From: CAJQQY01 sp964564545
Lineage (GTDB): Bacteria; Bacteroidota; Bacteroidia; Chitinophagales; Saprospiraceae
Direction: 5' to 3'
Length of the DNA: 64,000 nt
NCBI GenBank assembly: GCA_964564545.1
Contig: CAZMBP010000023.1
Coordinates: 29,250-93,249, forward strand
A program made the translations under genes and the position numbers. The notes beneath the pieces are model-generated. The model did no database searches, was not told the DNA's origin, and was given only the letters and a program-made list of their open reading frames with translations. Positions 18,124-25,778 of this stretch are shown here, piece after piece. Each line of letters opens with the position of its first letter. Position 1 is the first letter of the stretch.

Positions 18124-18236
18124 CAAGTTGTAGATAGTTTTCAATCAAACCAAAAGCCTCTAATTTAAATCATGATCAACCTTCGGTAATGATCATGATT
18201 TAAATTTTCGTTTTTGATTTGACTATCTACAACTTG
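18124..18236. repeat. Long inverted repeat in the leader of the histidine kinase gene
   Basis: Outer arms CAAGTTGTAGATAGT (18124-18138) and their perfect complement (18222-18236). Inner arms TTTAAATCATGATCA (18164-18178) and perfect complement (18190-18204) close an 11-nt loop containing CTTCGG. Between them the arms match partly (ATCAAA...). It starts 16 nt upstream of the kinase ATG on the minus strand and occupies most of the non-coding stretch 18109-18480. The rest of that stretch is AT-rich with nothing else recognised, apart from a small hairpin at 18446. Confidence 0.8.
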
Positions 18237-18445
18237 AGTAAATATACAACTCTTTTTTTTTATGTTTTTTGGGAAAAAACTCAAAAATGACACGTTTACC
18301 AAGTCAAACGACATACTCGCCAAGTGAAGTGTTAAGCCTACCAATTGTAGATTTTATTTACTGTTTTTTTGATGGAGATTTGAAGTATTCTTAGCGTTGG
18401 TTTTTACTAGCGTGATTCTTTAAAAACCATATTTTAATAATCTAG

Positions 18446-18465
18446 GTGCCGACTAAAGTCAGCAC
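18446..18465. repeat. Short hairpin upstream of the VWA gene
   Basis: GTGCCGACTAAAGTCAGCAC forms a 9-bp stem with one mismatch, 15 nt before the VWA start codon. A related word (TCTGCTTTAGCTGACC) occurs in the gap upstream of the rpoN terminator near 25690, so it may belong to a small repeat family. Confidence 0.5.
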
Positions 18466-18480
18466 TACAATAAAGAAATT

Positions 18481-19671
18481 ATGAAAAATCGGAACCTCTT
18501 TGCCATCCTTGCTGCAGGACTCCTAGCTTTTAGTTGTAATTATTTAATTACTGAAAAATGGGAACCTCAGATATCTAACTTTATAGAAACTGCTCATTTT
18601 TCTGCGGCGGCGAAAACTCCAGCTCACAAAAAAAATACTATCCAAGTTGCCTTACTTTTAGATACGAGTGGATCGATGAGTGGTTTGATCGAGCAAGCAA
18701 AATCTCAACTCTGGCAAATTTTAAATACACTCGCCAATACAGAAAAAGAAAATGAGGAAACGAAATTAGAAATTGCTCTTTATCAATATGGAAGTCCAAT
18801 GTATGGAAAAAGCTCTAGGCAAATTCGACAGCTGAGTGGATTTACAACTGACATGGATTTGATTTCGAAAAAATTATTTGCCTTAAGTACTTCTGGTGGA
18901 GAAGAGTATTGCGGAGAAGTGATTACCACTTCCATCAATGAATTGAAATGGGGAAAAGATGATAGTAATTTTAAAATGATTTACATCGCTGGAAATGAAC
19001 CATTTACTCAAGGGCCAATCAACTATGCTCAAGCTTGTCAATTAGCAAAACAACAAGACATAACTGTCAACACAATTTTTTGTGGTTCTTACCAGGAAGG
19101 TATTCAGACAATGTGGAAACAAGGTGCTCAATTGGCCGATGGAGAGTATATGAATATCGATCATAATCAAACGACTGTTTACATCGAAACTCCTTATGAT
19201 AAAAGAATCAATGAATTAAATCTAAGACTAAACGAGACTTACATTCCTTATGGAACTGAAGGAAAAATGAAAAAAGAAAATCAAACAAAGCAGGATGCGA
19301 ATGCTTACTCTTATAGCTCAGCTAATGCTGCTTCACGAGCTTCTTTTAAAAGTTCCAAAAAATATAAAGCTGATAGTTGGGATTTAGTAGATGCTTATGA
19401 GAAAGATAAAAAGGTAATTGAAAAGGTTAAAATTGAAACTTTAACTGACTCGCTTCAACATTTAAGTGTGGAAGAATTAGAAGTGAAAATCAAATTAATC
19501 CGTGGACAACGAGCAAGTATTCAAAATGAAATTCAAAAGTTAAATACCAAACGATTGATTCACATTGAAAACAATTCGAAGGAAAGTACCGAAGGAAATA
19601 ATTTGAAAAAATCAATTCAAAATGCGGTGCAGAACCAGGGAAAGAAGAAAGGTTATAAAGTTAAAAATTAA
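18481..19671 (+). CDS. von Willebrand factor A domain lipoprotein
   Basis: 396 aa. The N-terminal signal has lipobox LLAFSC (Cys19), suggesting an envelope lipoprotein. A VWA domain (about 52-235) follows, with MIDAS residues in LLLDTSGSMSG and supporting Thr/Asp in GGEEYCGEV and YIAGNEPF. The second half is charged and probably helical (YEKDKKVIEKVKIETLTD and the following EEL repeats), ending in a strongly basic tail (NQGKKKGYKVKN). VWA domains bind protein ligands through a divalent metal. No partner such as a MoxR ATPase is adjacent. Function beyond metal-dependent binding is not determinable here. Confidence 0.85.
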   Translation: MKNRNLFAILAAGLLAFSCNYLITEKWEPQISNFIETAHFSAAAKTPAHKKNTIQVALLLDTSGSMSGLIEQAKSQLWQILNTLANTEKENEETKLEIALYQYGSPMYGKSSRQIRQLSGFTTDMDLISKKLFALSTSGGEEYCGEVITTSINELKWGKDDSNFKMIYIAGNEPFTQGPINYAQACQLAKQQDITVNTIFCGSYQEGIQTMWKQGAQLADGEYMNIDHNQTTVYIETPYDKRINELNLRLNETYIPYGTEGKMKKENQTKQDANAYSYSSANAASRASFKSSKKYKADSWDLVDAYEKDKKVIEKVKIETLTDSLQHLSVEELEVKIKLIRGQRASIQNEIQKLNTKRLIHIENNSKESTEGNNLKKSIQNAVQNQGKKKGYKVKN

Positions 19672-19688
19672 TTATTTCCTCATCATTT

Positions 19689-19721
19689 ATCCGTGACATT
19701 GCTTTGAGCTTTGTCACGGAT
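19689..19721. terminator. Bidirectional intrinsic terminator
   Basis: 10-bp stem ATCCGTGACA / TGTCACGGAT with a 13-nt loop, followed on the plus strand by ACTTTTTATTTT. It lies between the convergent VWA gene and the lipoprotein at 19732-20649. Confidence 0.8.
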
Positions 19722-19731
19722 ACTTTTTATT

Positions 19732-20649
19732 TTACCAGCCAGACTGGAAGAGTCTCTTCGCTCCTCTCAATCCACATTTTTGATATTGATTATAAGCACT
19801 TCCTGCGGCGTGGTGAATTGCTTCTTCATTTTTTAAATTAGCCCAAGCATCCAATACATTTTCCAAAACATAAGCTTCTGGAGCAAGTAAGTTTTTAGTG
19901 TTCAACAAAGGATAAGCATTAACTTGTTCATAGTATTCTTTAAAATAATCAAACGAAATACAAGCAATAGCAATAGCGTCTTTTGCTGACGTGTGAGCAT
20001 TGTTAGGAAATTCAATACTTGTATCCATCAAGCCATTGTGACCATTAAAAACTATCAAATCTGCATAGCCTTCGATTCCTATTTTTTTATCTAAAAAATT
20101 AAATTCACTCTGGTTCTCATTGGATAATGCAGCAAAATAATCTGTCAAACATTCCTTCATTCGATCTCCTCGATAAGCATCTGCTACGAAATATACTTGC
20201 ACTCCATTTTTATATTTTTTGAAAAAAACGACTCGCTCTAAAATATTTTTATTCAAGTCTTTTTGTGAAAAAAGTAACTGCCAATCTTTTTGTTTTTTAA
20301 AATGAGTCTTTACTCCATATAGTGCTCCCCAATATAAATTAGTGTGTAAATTCAATCCATCGCCAAGCGATTTGCTAACTGGAACGATACCTTGATTTTG
20401 ATTATCACAAAGCGGAACGAAGGCATGAATGACTAGAGGTTTTTTGTCTTCTATTTTTTGTTGGAGTCTTTTGATGATTTCGGTTCGGTCTTTTGGATAG
20501 ACTTTACCCTTGGGTTTTTCTTTTGTGAAAATTGCTTCGGGAGGAGCGATTTGTATTTCTTTTTGCGGAGCAGAATCAGAGGTACAACTGAGGAGTATCA
20601 AAATTATAACAATAGAAATACATTTTATAATTAAAAATTTTACTTTCAT
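19732..20649 (-). CDS. Conserved lipoprotein of unknown function, possible clan CD (caspase/gingipain-like) fold
   Basis: 305 aa; I cannot assign it to a named family. The signal peptide ends in a lipobox (LILLSC, Cys22). After a polar linker the globular part starts with a hydrophobic strand and conserved-looking text (LVIHAFVPLCDNQNQGIVPV, then NLYWGALYGVKTHFKK). A strand ending in His204 follows (ADLIVFNGHNG), and 25 residues later a strand ending in Cys230 (AIAIACISFDYF). A hydrophobic strand to GH, then a hydrophobic strand to C, is the order of the catalytic dyad in clan CD peptidases such as caspases and gingipains. This is inference from pattern only; the C-terminal part (helical, ends KRLFQSGW) gives no further clue. 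It is monocistronic by spacing. Confidence 0.6.
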   Translation of the reverse strand: MKVKFLIIKCISIVIILILLSCTSDSAPQKEIQIAPPEAIFTKEKPKGKVYPKDRTEIIKRLQQKIEDKKPLVIHAFVPLCDNQNQGIVPVSKSLGDGLNLHTNLYWGALYGVKTHFKKQKDWQLLFSQKDLNKNILERVVFFKKYKNGVQVYFVADAYRGDRMKECLTDYFAALSNENQSEFNFLDKKIGIEGYADLIVFNGHNGLMDTSIEFPNNAHTSAKDAIAIACISFDYFKEYYEQVNAYPLLNTKNLLAPEAYVLENVLDAWANLKNEEAIHHAAGSAYNQYQKCGLRGAKRLFQSGW

Positions 20650-20704
20650 GTTTTTTATTACTTAACGCAGGTTTTGGAAAAAGTAAAATATATGTATAAA
20701 AAAA

Positions 20705-20733
20705 TCCGTGCTCCCAAAAATCGGGAACACGGA
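20705..20733 (-). terminator. Intrinsic terminator of the PDZ/T9SS gene
   Basis: Stem TCCGTGCTCCC / GGGAACACGGA; the single plus-strand mismatch becomes a G-U pair in the minus-strand RNA. It is followed on that strand by TTTTTTTATAC. It sits 29 nt past the stop of the gene at 20762-21943. Confidence 0.85.
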
Positions 20734-20761
20734 CACCTTTTTTCTAATCAAAAAAATTATA

Positions 20762-21943
20762 CTAAGCTCTAGCTAAGAGGACAATATTTTTAGTAAATAC
20801 TTTTCCTCCTTGAGTAATCGTAATGGCAATCACACCTGGAGTTCCATCACTAATATTTAAATCTCTATTATAATTTCCATCAAAATTATTCAATGTTTCT
20901 TGGAAAAGAACTCTTCCTTGAATATCTATAATTCTAACATTTGTAGGTAATGCTTCTGCTTGGAAATTCAATTTCAAATCTCCATAAGTTGGATTTGGAT
21001 AAGCTTCCAATCCTTCTACTTTTAAAGTATTATCAGAAGGTTGAGTAATTTGAGGAGTTTCCACAACTGGTGGAGTTTCTTCAACAACCTCATCAATTGT
21101 TAAATCTTCTTTGAATGGTTTAGGACATTCTTTGAAATAAGCTACTTCATCAAACTCCTCTCCATCACGAGTATAAGTAATCAAAAATCGATCACCTGGA
21201 TTATGTTTGTTTCGTTCTCTCAATAATTCTTTGTGAGAGTGTACTGGAATTCCGTCCAATGCTGTGATATAATCTCCTCTTTCTAAGTTAATTTCACTTG
21301 CTGGAGTTTTGTCGATTACACCAGTAACTTTTACACCTTTTTCGCTGTATGAAGTTCCGCTATAAACCCCAATAAAAACTTTACATGGATCTCGTTCTAC
21401 TTTTTTCCTTTGAGTATTGTAGGAATAAACGTGGTGATTGTTTCTTTGCTTACGACCCAAAACAACTTCCATTTGGGCAGGAGAATTATTTCGATTATAA
21501 GCTATGTTGATAGCATCACCTACTTTGTGATTTTTTAATTCGTTGCGCAAATCTGAAACCGAGTTTATCGCATTTCCATTGATGGAGGTAATGATATCGC
21601 CTCTTTGCAAACCTGCTTTTTTCGCAGCACTATTTTGAACTGTTCCGTCTAAAACGATTCCGTTTCCATCAGGATTTTTACTAGAGTAAACTCCTAAAAA
21701 TGGTTTTGAATGTTTTTTTCGAGCATACATGAAATCTTCAATCACGTCTTTCTCATCATCTTGCACATTGAATTCGAGCAAAATGTTGTCGAGGTCATCA
21801 AAACTCTTGACTACTTTTTCTTCTCCATTATTTTTTTGAATAATTAAAAATGTGTTAGGAGCTTCACTTTGGGCATTTAGATTGGTACCCATAAATAAAA
21901 CTAAGGCGAGAGTCGATAACATGAAATGTTGGAATGTCTTCAT
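20762..21943 (-). CDS. Secreted double-PDZ protein with T9SS C-terminal sorting domain
   Basis: 393 aa. The signal peptide (to about residue 24) is followed by a short linker and two PDZ domains: about 75-165 (PFLGVYSSKNPDGNGIVL, AGLQRGDIITSINGNAINSV) and about 190-275 (VFIGVYSGTSYSEKGVKV, INLERGDYITALDGIPVHSH). A proline/threonine-rich spacer precedes a type A T9SS sorting domain at about 310-393 (LEAYPNPTYGDLKLNF, IDIQGRVLFQE). PDZ domains bind protein C-termini. No protease domain is present, so it is probably a secreted or surface scaffold rather than a DegP-like enzyme. The stand-alone gene ends at the terminator 20705-20733. Confidence 0.88.
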   Translation of the reverse strand: MKTFQHFMLSTLALVLFMGTNLNAQSEAPNTFLIIQKNNGEEKVVKSFDDLDNILLEFNVQDDEKDVIEDFMYARKKHSKPFLGVYSSKNPDGNGIVLDGTVQNSAAKKAGLQRGDIITSINGNAINSVSDLRNELKNHKVGDAINIAYNRNNSPAQMEVVLGRKQRNNHHVYSYNTQRKKVERDPCKVFIGVYSGTSYSEKGVKVTGVIDKTPASEINLERGDYITALDGIPVHSHKELLRERNKHNPGDRFLITYTRDGEEFDEVAYFKECPKPFKEDLTIDEVVEETPPVVETPQITQPSDNTLKVEGLEAYPNPTYGDLKLNFQAEALPTNVRIIDIQGRVLFQETLNNFDGNYNRDLNISDGTPGVIAITITQGGKVFTKNIVLLARA

Positions 21944-22018
21944 AATTTAGTGATTTTAATATGTGATAAAATGGTGTCAGCATTTGGGAATGCATGAAAA
22001 CAAAAGTATTAGACTTGG

Positions 22019-22055
22019 ATTCGTTTTACGTTCGACGTTTTACGGTTCTACATAA
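22019..22055. repeat. Dispersed ACGT-rich repeat, copy 1
   Basis: ATTCGTTTTACGTTCGACG followed by TTTTACGG; its reverse complement shares the order CGTAAAACGTC..AACG..AAACGAAT with 41306-41340. It lies in the 426-bp gene-free stretch 21944-22369, which otherwise holds only the hairpin at 22275-22322 and AT-rich sequence. Confidence 0.55.
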
Positions 22056-22274
22056 ATCTATAATTGGAAAGAACTCCATTAATTATTGAACCAGTTCAAT
22101 ACTTTTATCTTTTACAAAAAGACATACTGACGAATGAATTGTTGCTTGTTTCGGTCTTGAAGTACCAATTTTAACACTTTAAATTTGACTAGGGTACTAC
22201 AAAAATAATGTAGCGTTACAAAAAAGCCACATTTTATTTGATGTGAAATATACGTGGAATTATTGAGAATGGTT

Positions 22275-22322
22275 TTCCAAGAATAAATTTTGCTTAATTA
22301 TTAGCAAAATTCATTCTTGGAA
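22275..22322 (-). terminator. Hairpin downstream of the M56 peptidase gene
   Basis: 20-nt arms TTCCAAGAATAAATTTTGCT / AGCAAAATTCATTCTTGGAA with one mismatch and an 8-nt loop, 47 nt past the M56 stop. No strong T-run follows, so it may be a stabilising 3' stem rather than a classical terminator. Confidence 0.55.
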
Positions 22323-22369
22323 TCTCACCCTTTTTTAACTGACGAATTGAAAAAAGGATTTGTTACAAA

Positions 22370-24721
22370 TTAGTTTGAGTCATCTGAAATAGAAACTGAA
22401 ACTCTTCTATTATTATTTTTTCCATTAGTAGAAATGTCGATTTTAAAATCGTTTCCTAAACTTTTTCCAGTTTCACTTTCATAAAGGTTTTTATACTTTT
22501 TCCATTCAGCATCTGATTGCTTATCGTCATTAATTCTTAATCGTTTTTCGCTCATAGAAAATTCAAAACTTCCGTCACTATTAACGTGTCCATCTTTTTT
22601 CAATTGAGCTTCGAAAGCATGAATCCATTCAGATCGTTCTGCTGCTCTGGCTCTATGTACTTCTCGTTGTTGTTCACGTATTCTTTGCTGCATCTCTCTT
22701 TCTTGCTCTCGCATTTCTCGCATTCTTTCTCTTTGTTCTTTTTGAGCTGCTCTCATTTCTTCTTTTGCTTCAGCCATTCTTTCACGAGCCTCTTTCATTT
22801 GCTCTTTGTACTCTTCTTTTCTGAGTTTATGCATCTCTTCCATCTCCTTGCGCATTACTTCTCGTTGTGCTCGCATTTCATCCTTTAAGGTTGCCATTTC
22901 CTCTTTTAATTTTCTTTTTTCATCATCAGACAATTTGCTCCATTCTTTTCTTTGTCCATCAATCATAATAGAACCAGAAGGAATCGTATCGAAATCAAAA
23001 TGGAAATTAAAATCATCAAAATCGCCAAACTCAATTTCTGGTAACTCTGGTAATTCTGGAATCTCTGGCAATTCTGCAAATACAAAATCATTTTCTCCAA
23101 ATCCGTAATGAATAACATCTGGACTTATCGCAATATCAAAATCAGCAATACTTGCTCCATTGCTTATCGAAATAGTTTCTCCATCCCGAATAACTACTGG
23201 CCCAGAATCTAGACTCAAAGCTTTTCCATCTACTGTAATTTTCCTTCCTTTTACAACCACAGGAGATTCAGCATCATCTGATTTTATCACATAAACTGTA
23301 TTTCCATCTTCATCCTCTGACTCAGAAATAACATGAGTACCATCACCAATAATTGTTGTTACTCTTGAACTTGAATGAGGCGCATGTGGCGCATGTGGTC
23401 TTGGAGGAAGCGGAACTTCATCTACTAATTCATCAATATAATCTTCATACTCCGAGAAATCTGCTTCTTCGATTTCCTCACCATTGATTTTCAATTTTTC
23501 GATTTCATCATTTTTGAATTTAACTTCAACTGATTCTCCATCTTTGGTATAAACGAACTTTCCATTTCCTTTTTTACGATATTTTGGTGGCGGAGGCGGA
23601 GGTGGTGGTGCAGGAACAGTATCTGCTTCAGATGTAATTCCTAAATCAAGTGGGGCGGCAGCTTCAACATTTGCTGAATTTTTGTTTGCTTGATTGTCAT
23701 CAGATTTAGTCGGACTAAATGAGAATAAAAATAATGCTGCTAATAAAAAACAAGTTGCTGTGAATTTCTCCATAATGTTAAATTTGTTTTGTGGTTGATT
23801 TAAAATACGTTTAACACGATTGAGCAATTGATTTTTACTGCCAGAAGAAAATGACATCGCCAAGTTTGGAGCTGGTTGAATTTCTTCCAATGTCACCAAA
23901 GCTTTGACATAAGTAATTGAGCTACCGCAAATTTTTACGGCTATATCATCACAGCAGTTTTCACGTTCTGTTCGAATGTTGGCAGATATCCACCAAACTG
24001 CAGGATGATAATAAAAAACGATTTCAATAAATGATTGTATTATGTTGAGCAAATAATCATTTCGGTAAATGTGTGCAATTTCGTGAGCCAAAACTGCTTC
24101 GACTTCTTGCTGAGTCAATTGGTTGATTGCACCTAAAGGAAATAAAATAACTGGTTTAAAATATCCAATTACCATTGGCGTTTTGGCCAAAGCTGATTCG
24201 ACAATTCGAACCGATTTTTTCATTGGAAATTTAGCGTGTATTTTTTCAAAAACAGTTTGCCATTTTGAAGGAAGTGGTTGTTGCTGTTGGGATTTTAGTT
24301 TTTGGATAAAAGCCAAACCTCCGAGCAATCGCAATAAAAAGAAAACCATTCCTATCAACCAAAGTGTTACTATCAATGGTAGATGTTCATTAAAATATTC
24401 GATTGATTTTTGGAAAAAGGATTGAACAATAGTGGCATTTTCCAAAACAAAGCCACCTTCCGCAATAACTGTTATTGTAGTTCCTAAAGCCGCTCCTTCC
24501 ACCGCTGAATCATACAAGTAGATAAATGTCGAAAGTGATAAGATGAATATTAAAAACAATGAAAAGAACGCAAACTCATGTCGAACTTTCGATGATTTTT
24601 TTTGCAAACCAATCATCACTATTCCCATCAAAATCGCAACTGCAAATCCTTGCCAAAGTGAATGGATCATTGTCCACCCTATCGCTTGAATTAATTCTTC
24701 TGAAAAAATATTTTGTATCAT
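22370..24721 (-). CDS. M56 family (BlaR1-like) membrane metallopeptidase
   Basis: 783 aa. Three N-terminal membrane helices (about 13-33, 46-68, 112-135) precede a cytosolic zinc-protease domain with HEIAH (about 213-217, in VEAVLAHEIAHIYRND) and the third ligand Glu in RTERENCCDD. A fourth helix (MEKFTATCFLLAALFLFSF, about 316) leads to an exported region that lacks a penicillin-binding domain. This region has an acidic spacer, a proline run (PAPPPPPPPPKYRKKG), acidic PELPELPEI repeats and a long charged Glu/Arg/Lys/Met coiled coil (about 600-700). Family role: signal-induced cleavage of the BlaI-type repressor encoded immediately upstream. The sensor part is not a beta-lactam sensor, so another envelope cue is likely. 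Confidence 0.9.
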   Translation of the reverse strand: MIQNIFSEELIQAIGWTMIHSLWQGFAVAILMGIVMIGLQKKSSKVRHEFAFFSLFLIFILSLSTFIYLYDSAVEGAALGTTITVIAEGGFVLENATIVQSFFQKSIEYFNEHLPLIVTLWLIGMVFFLLRLLGGLAFIQKLKSQQQQPLPSKWQTVFEKIHAKFPMKKSVRIVESALAKTPMVIGYFKPVILFPLGAINQLTQQEVEAVLAHEIAHIYRNDYLLNIIQSFIEIVFYYHPAVWWISANIRTERENCCDDIAVKICGSSITYVKALVTLEEIQPAPNLAMSFSSGSKNQLLNRVKRILNQPQNKFNIMEKFTATCFLLAALFLFSFSPTKSDDNQANKNSANVEAAAPLDLGITSEADTVPAPPPPPPPPKYRKKGNGKFVYTKDGESVEVKFKNDEIEKLKINGEEIEEADFSEYEDYIDELVDEVPLPPRPHAPHAPHSSSRVTTIIGDGTHVISESEDEDGNTVYVIKSDDAESPVVVKGRKITVDGKALSLDSGPVVIRDGETISISNGASIADFDIAISPDVIHYGFGENDFVFAELPEIPELPELPEIEFGDFDDFNFHFDFDTIPSGSIMIDGQRKEWSKLSDDEKRKLKEEMATLKDEMRAQREVMRKEMEEMHKLRKEEYKEQMKEARERMAEAKEEMRAAQKEQRERMREMREQEREMQQRIREQQREVHRARAAERSEWIHAFEAQLKKDGHVNSDGSFEFSMSEKRLRINDDKQSDAEWKKYKNLYESETGKSLGNDFKIDISTNGKNNNRRVSVSISDDSN

Positions 24722-24736
24722 GCTTTTTGATTTTGA

Positions 24737-24869
24737 GAGGTGGGAATATCGAACAAGGAATTATGATTTGAGAAGTTTGACGATTTTAGTTTTTAATTTT
24801 ACTATGAGAAATTTCGTTAAACTTCTCAAATCTCAAATCCTTGTTCGATATTCGATATTCCCATCTCCT
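24737..24869. repeat. Long inverted repeat between blaI-like and M56 genes (family also at 49203)
   Basis: The left arm (24737-24782) carries GGGAATATCGAACAAGG and TTTGAGAAGTTTGACG. The right arm (24815-24869) is its near complement, with CTTCTCAAATCTCAAATCC, TTGTTCGATATTCGATATTC and CCATCTCC. It occupies almost the whole 151-bp gap and would be transcribed as a hairpin between repressor and sensor genes. A single arm recurs at 49203-49253. Confidence 0.8.
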
Positions 24870-24872
24870 ATT

Positions 24873-25271
24873 TTATTTTTTATTTTCAATTTTAGAAATC
24901 AACGCTTTGATTTCATCTAGTTCTTCTTTTGAAGTTTCGTGATTACCCAAAGCTTGCATCACCATTTTCATTGCAGAACCACGAAATGTTTTATCCACAA
25001 ATTTTTCTAAGAGCGCTTTTTGCATTTCACCTTCCTTCACTTTTGCAGAATAAATATGAGTTCGACTTTCCTCATTTCGATCCGCCAATCCTTTTTCATG
25101 CATGAGTTGCATTAATTTTAAAGTAGTCGTATAACCGATTTCTTTTAGATTTACATTTCGCTTTTCATTCAATAACTCGTTGACATTTCGAACTGTCGAC
25201 TCGCCATGTTCCCAAAGGATTTGCAAAATTTCTAATTCCGCTTCGGTAGGTTTGATGTTTTTTTTTGACAT
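24873..25271 (-). CDS. BlaI/MecI/CopY family transcriptional repressor
   Basis: 132 aa from the ATG at 25271 (MSKKNIKPTEAELEILQILW). An in-frame ATG at 25355 would add 28 basic and hydrophobic residues not typical of the family. The N-terminal winged helix (about 8-82) includes WEHGESTVRNVNELLNEKR and IGYTTTLKLMQLMHEKGLA. The C-terminal dimerisation part includes KALLEKFVDKTFRGSAMKMV, the usual site of cleavage by the partner M56 protease. It should repress its own operon and an envelope-stress regulon until cleaved. The M56 gene is 151 bp downstream on the same strand. Confidence 0.93.
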   Translation of the reverse strand: MSKKNIKPTEAELEILQILWEHGESTVRNVNELLNEKRNVNLKEIGYTTTLKLMQLMHEKGLADRNEESRTHIYSAKVKEGEMQKALLEKFVDKTFRGSAMKMVMQALGNHETSKEELDEIKALISKIENKK

Positions 25272-25518
25272 ATTAAAATGTTTTTTTAGTCTGGTGTTTT
25301 TTAGAAAGACTTTGAAGTTGATAAAAAGTTGTTTGGAAACAAAACGATTAATCATACTTTCAATTCTTTTCTAAAATTTCAAAATGACTTCCGAAGTCGT
25401 CACCTCGGAAGTTTCTCTGACAGTTGTAAAAAATGCGCCTGCTCAAGAGCGCAAGTTTACCCCGAGTATTTCGGGATGATTTTACTTTAAAAAAAATAAA
25501 ATCATTTGCTCAATAAAA

Positions 25519-25564
25519 TTACGAATAACTTCGTAGAAGCAAATATCTACGAAGTTATTCGTAA
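25519..25564. repeat. 19-bp perfect inverted repeat with loxP-like 34-bp core
   Basis: Arms TTACGAATAACTTCGTAGA (25519-25537) and their perfect complement (25546-25564) flank the 8-bp spacer AGCAAATA. The central 34 bp (25525-25558) has the architecture of phage P1 loxP: 13-bp arms ATAACTTCGTAGA, against loxP ATAACTTCGTATA, with one symmetric difference and the same spacer length. As RNA it is also a stable hairpin. The gene-free stretch 25272-25778 around it contains three further hairpins. Confidence 0.8.
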
Positions 25565-25569
25565 AAACA

Positions 25570-25601
25570 AATTTATCTACGAAAAAAATCGTAGATAAAT
25601 T
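25570..25601. repeat. Hairpin next to the loxP-like repeat
   Basis: Perfect 13-bp stem AATTTATCTACGA / TCGTAGATAAATT with loop AAAAAA. It shares the words TCTACGA and TCGTAGA with the adjacent 19-bp repeat and may be a related unit. Confidence 0.65.
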
Positions 25602-25634
25602 AAATTTTAACATTTACTCTTTTAAAAATAACGA

Positions 25635-25673
25635 AAAATAGGCGTTTTCGCTCTCGGCAAAAACACCTATTTT
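25635..25673 (+). terminator. Terminator-like hairpin
   Basis: 14-nt arms AAAATAGGCGTTTT / AAAACACCTATTTT with one mismatch, followed by TTTATAG on the plus strand and by a U-run on the minus strand too. No gene on the plus strand clearly needs it, and rpoN already has its own terminator at 25721-25756. Confidence 0.5.
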
Positions 25674-25720
25674 TTATAGCACATAGTAGTCTGCTTTAGC
25701 TGACCTCCACGTATTAATGA

Positions 25721-25756
25721 AAAACGGGTGACCTTCTTTCGAAGGTCACCCGTTTT
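25721..25756 (-). terminator. Intrinsic terminator of rpoN
   Basis: Perfect 16-bp stem AAAACGGGTGACCTTC with its complement and TTTC loop. It starts 22 nt past the rpoN stop codon and is followed on the minus strand by a T-run. Confidence 0.92.
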
Positions 25757-25778
25757 ATATTTTTCAAAAAGTAAACTT

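Noticed and set aside
22586..23108. Two plus-strand open frames of about 100 aa rich in Ser, Phe and Leu
   Set aside because: They are antisense to the Glu/Arg-rich coiled coil of the M56 protein; the composition is the mirror of that repeat and no start signals are present.
25519..25601. CRISPR array formed by the neighbouring hairpins
   Set aside because: Only two different palindromes, no repeat-spacer periodicity and no cas genes in the window.
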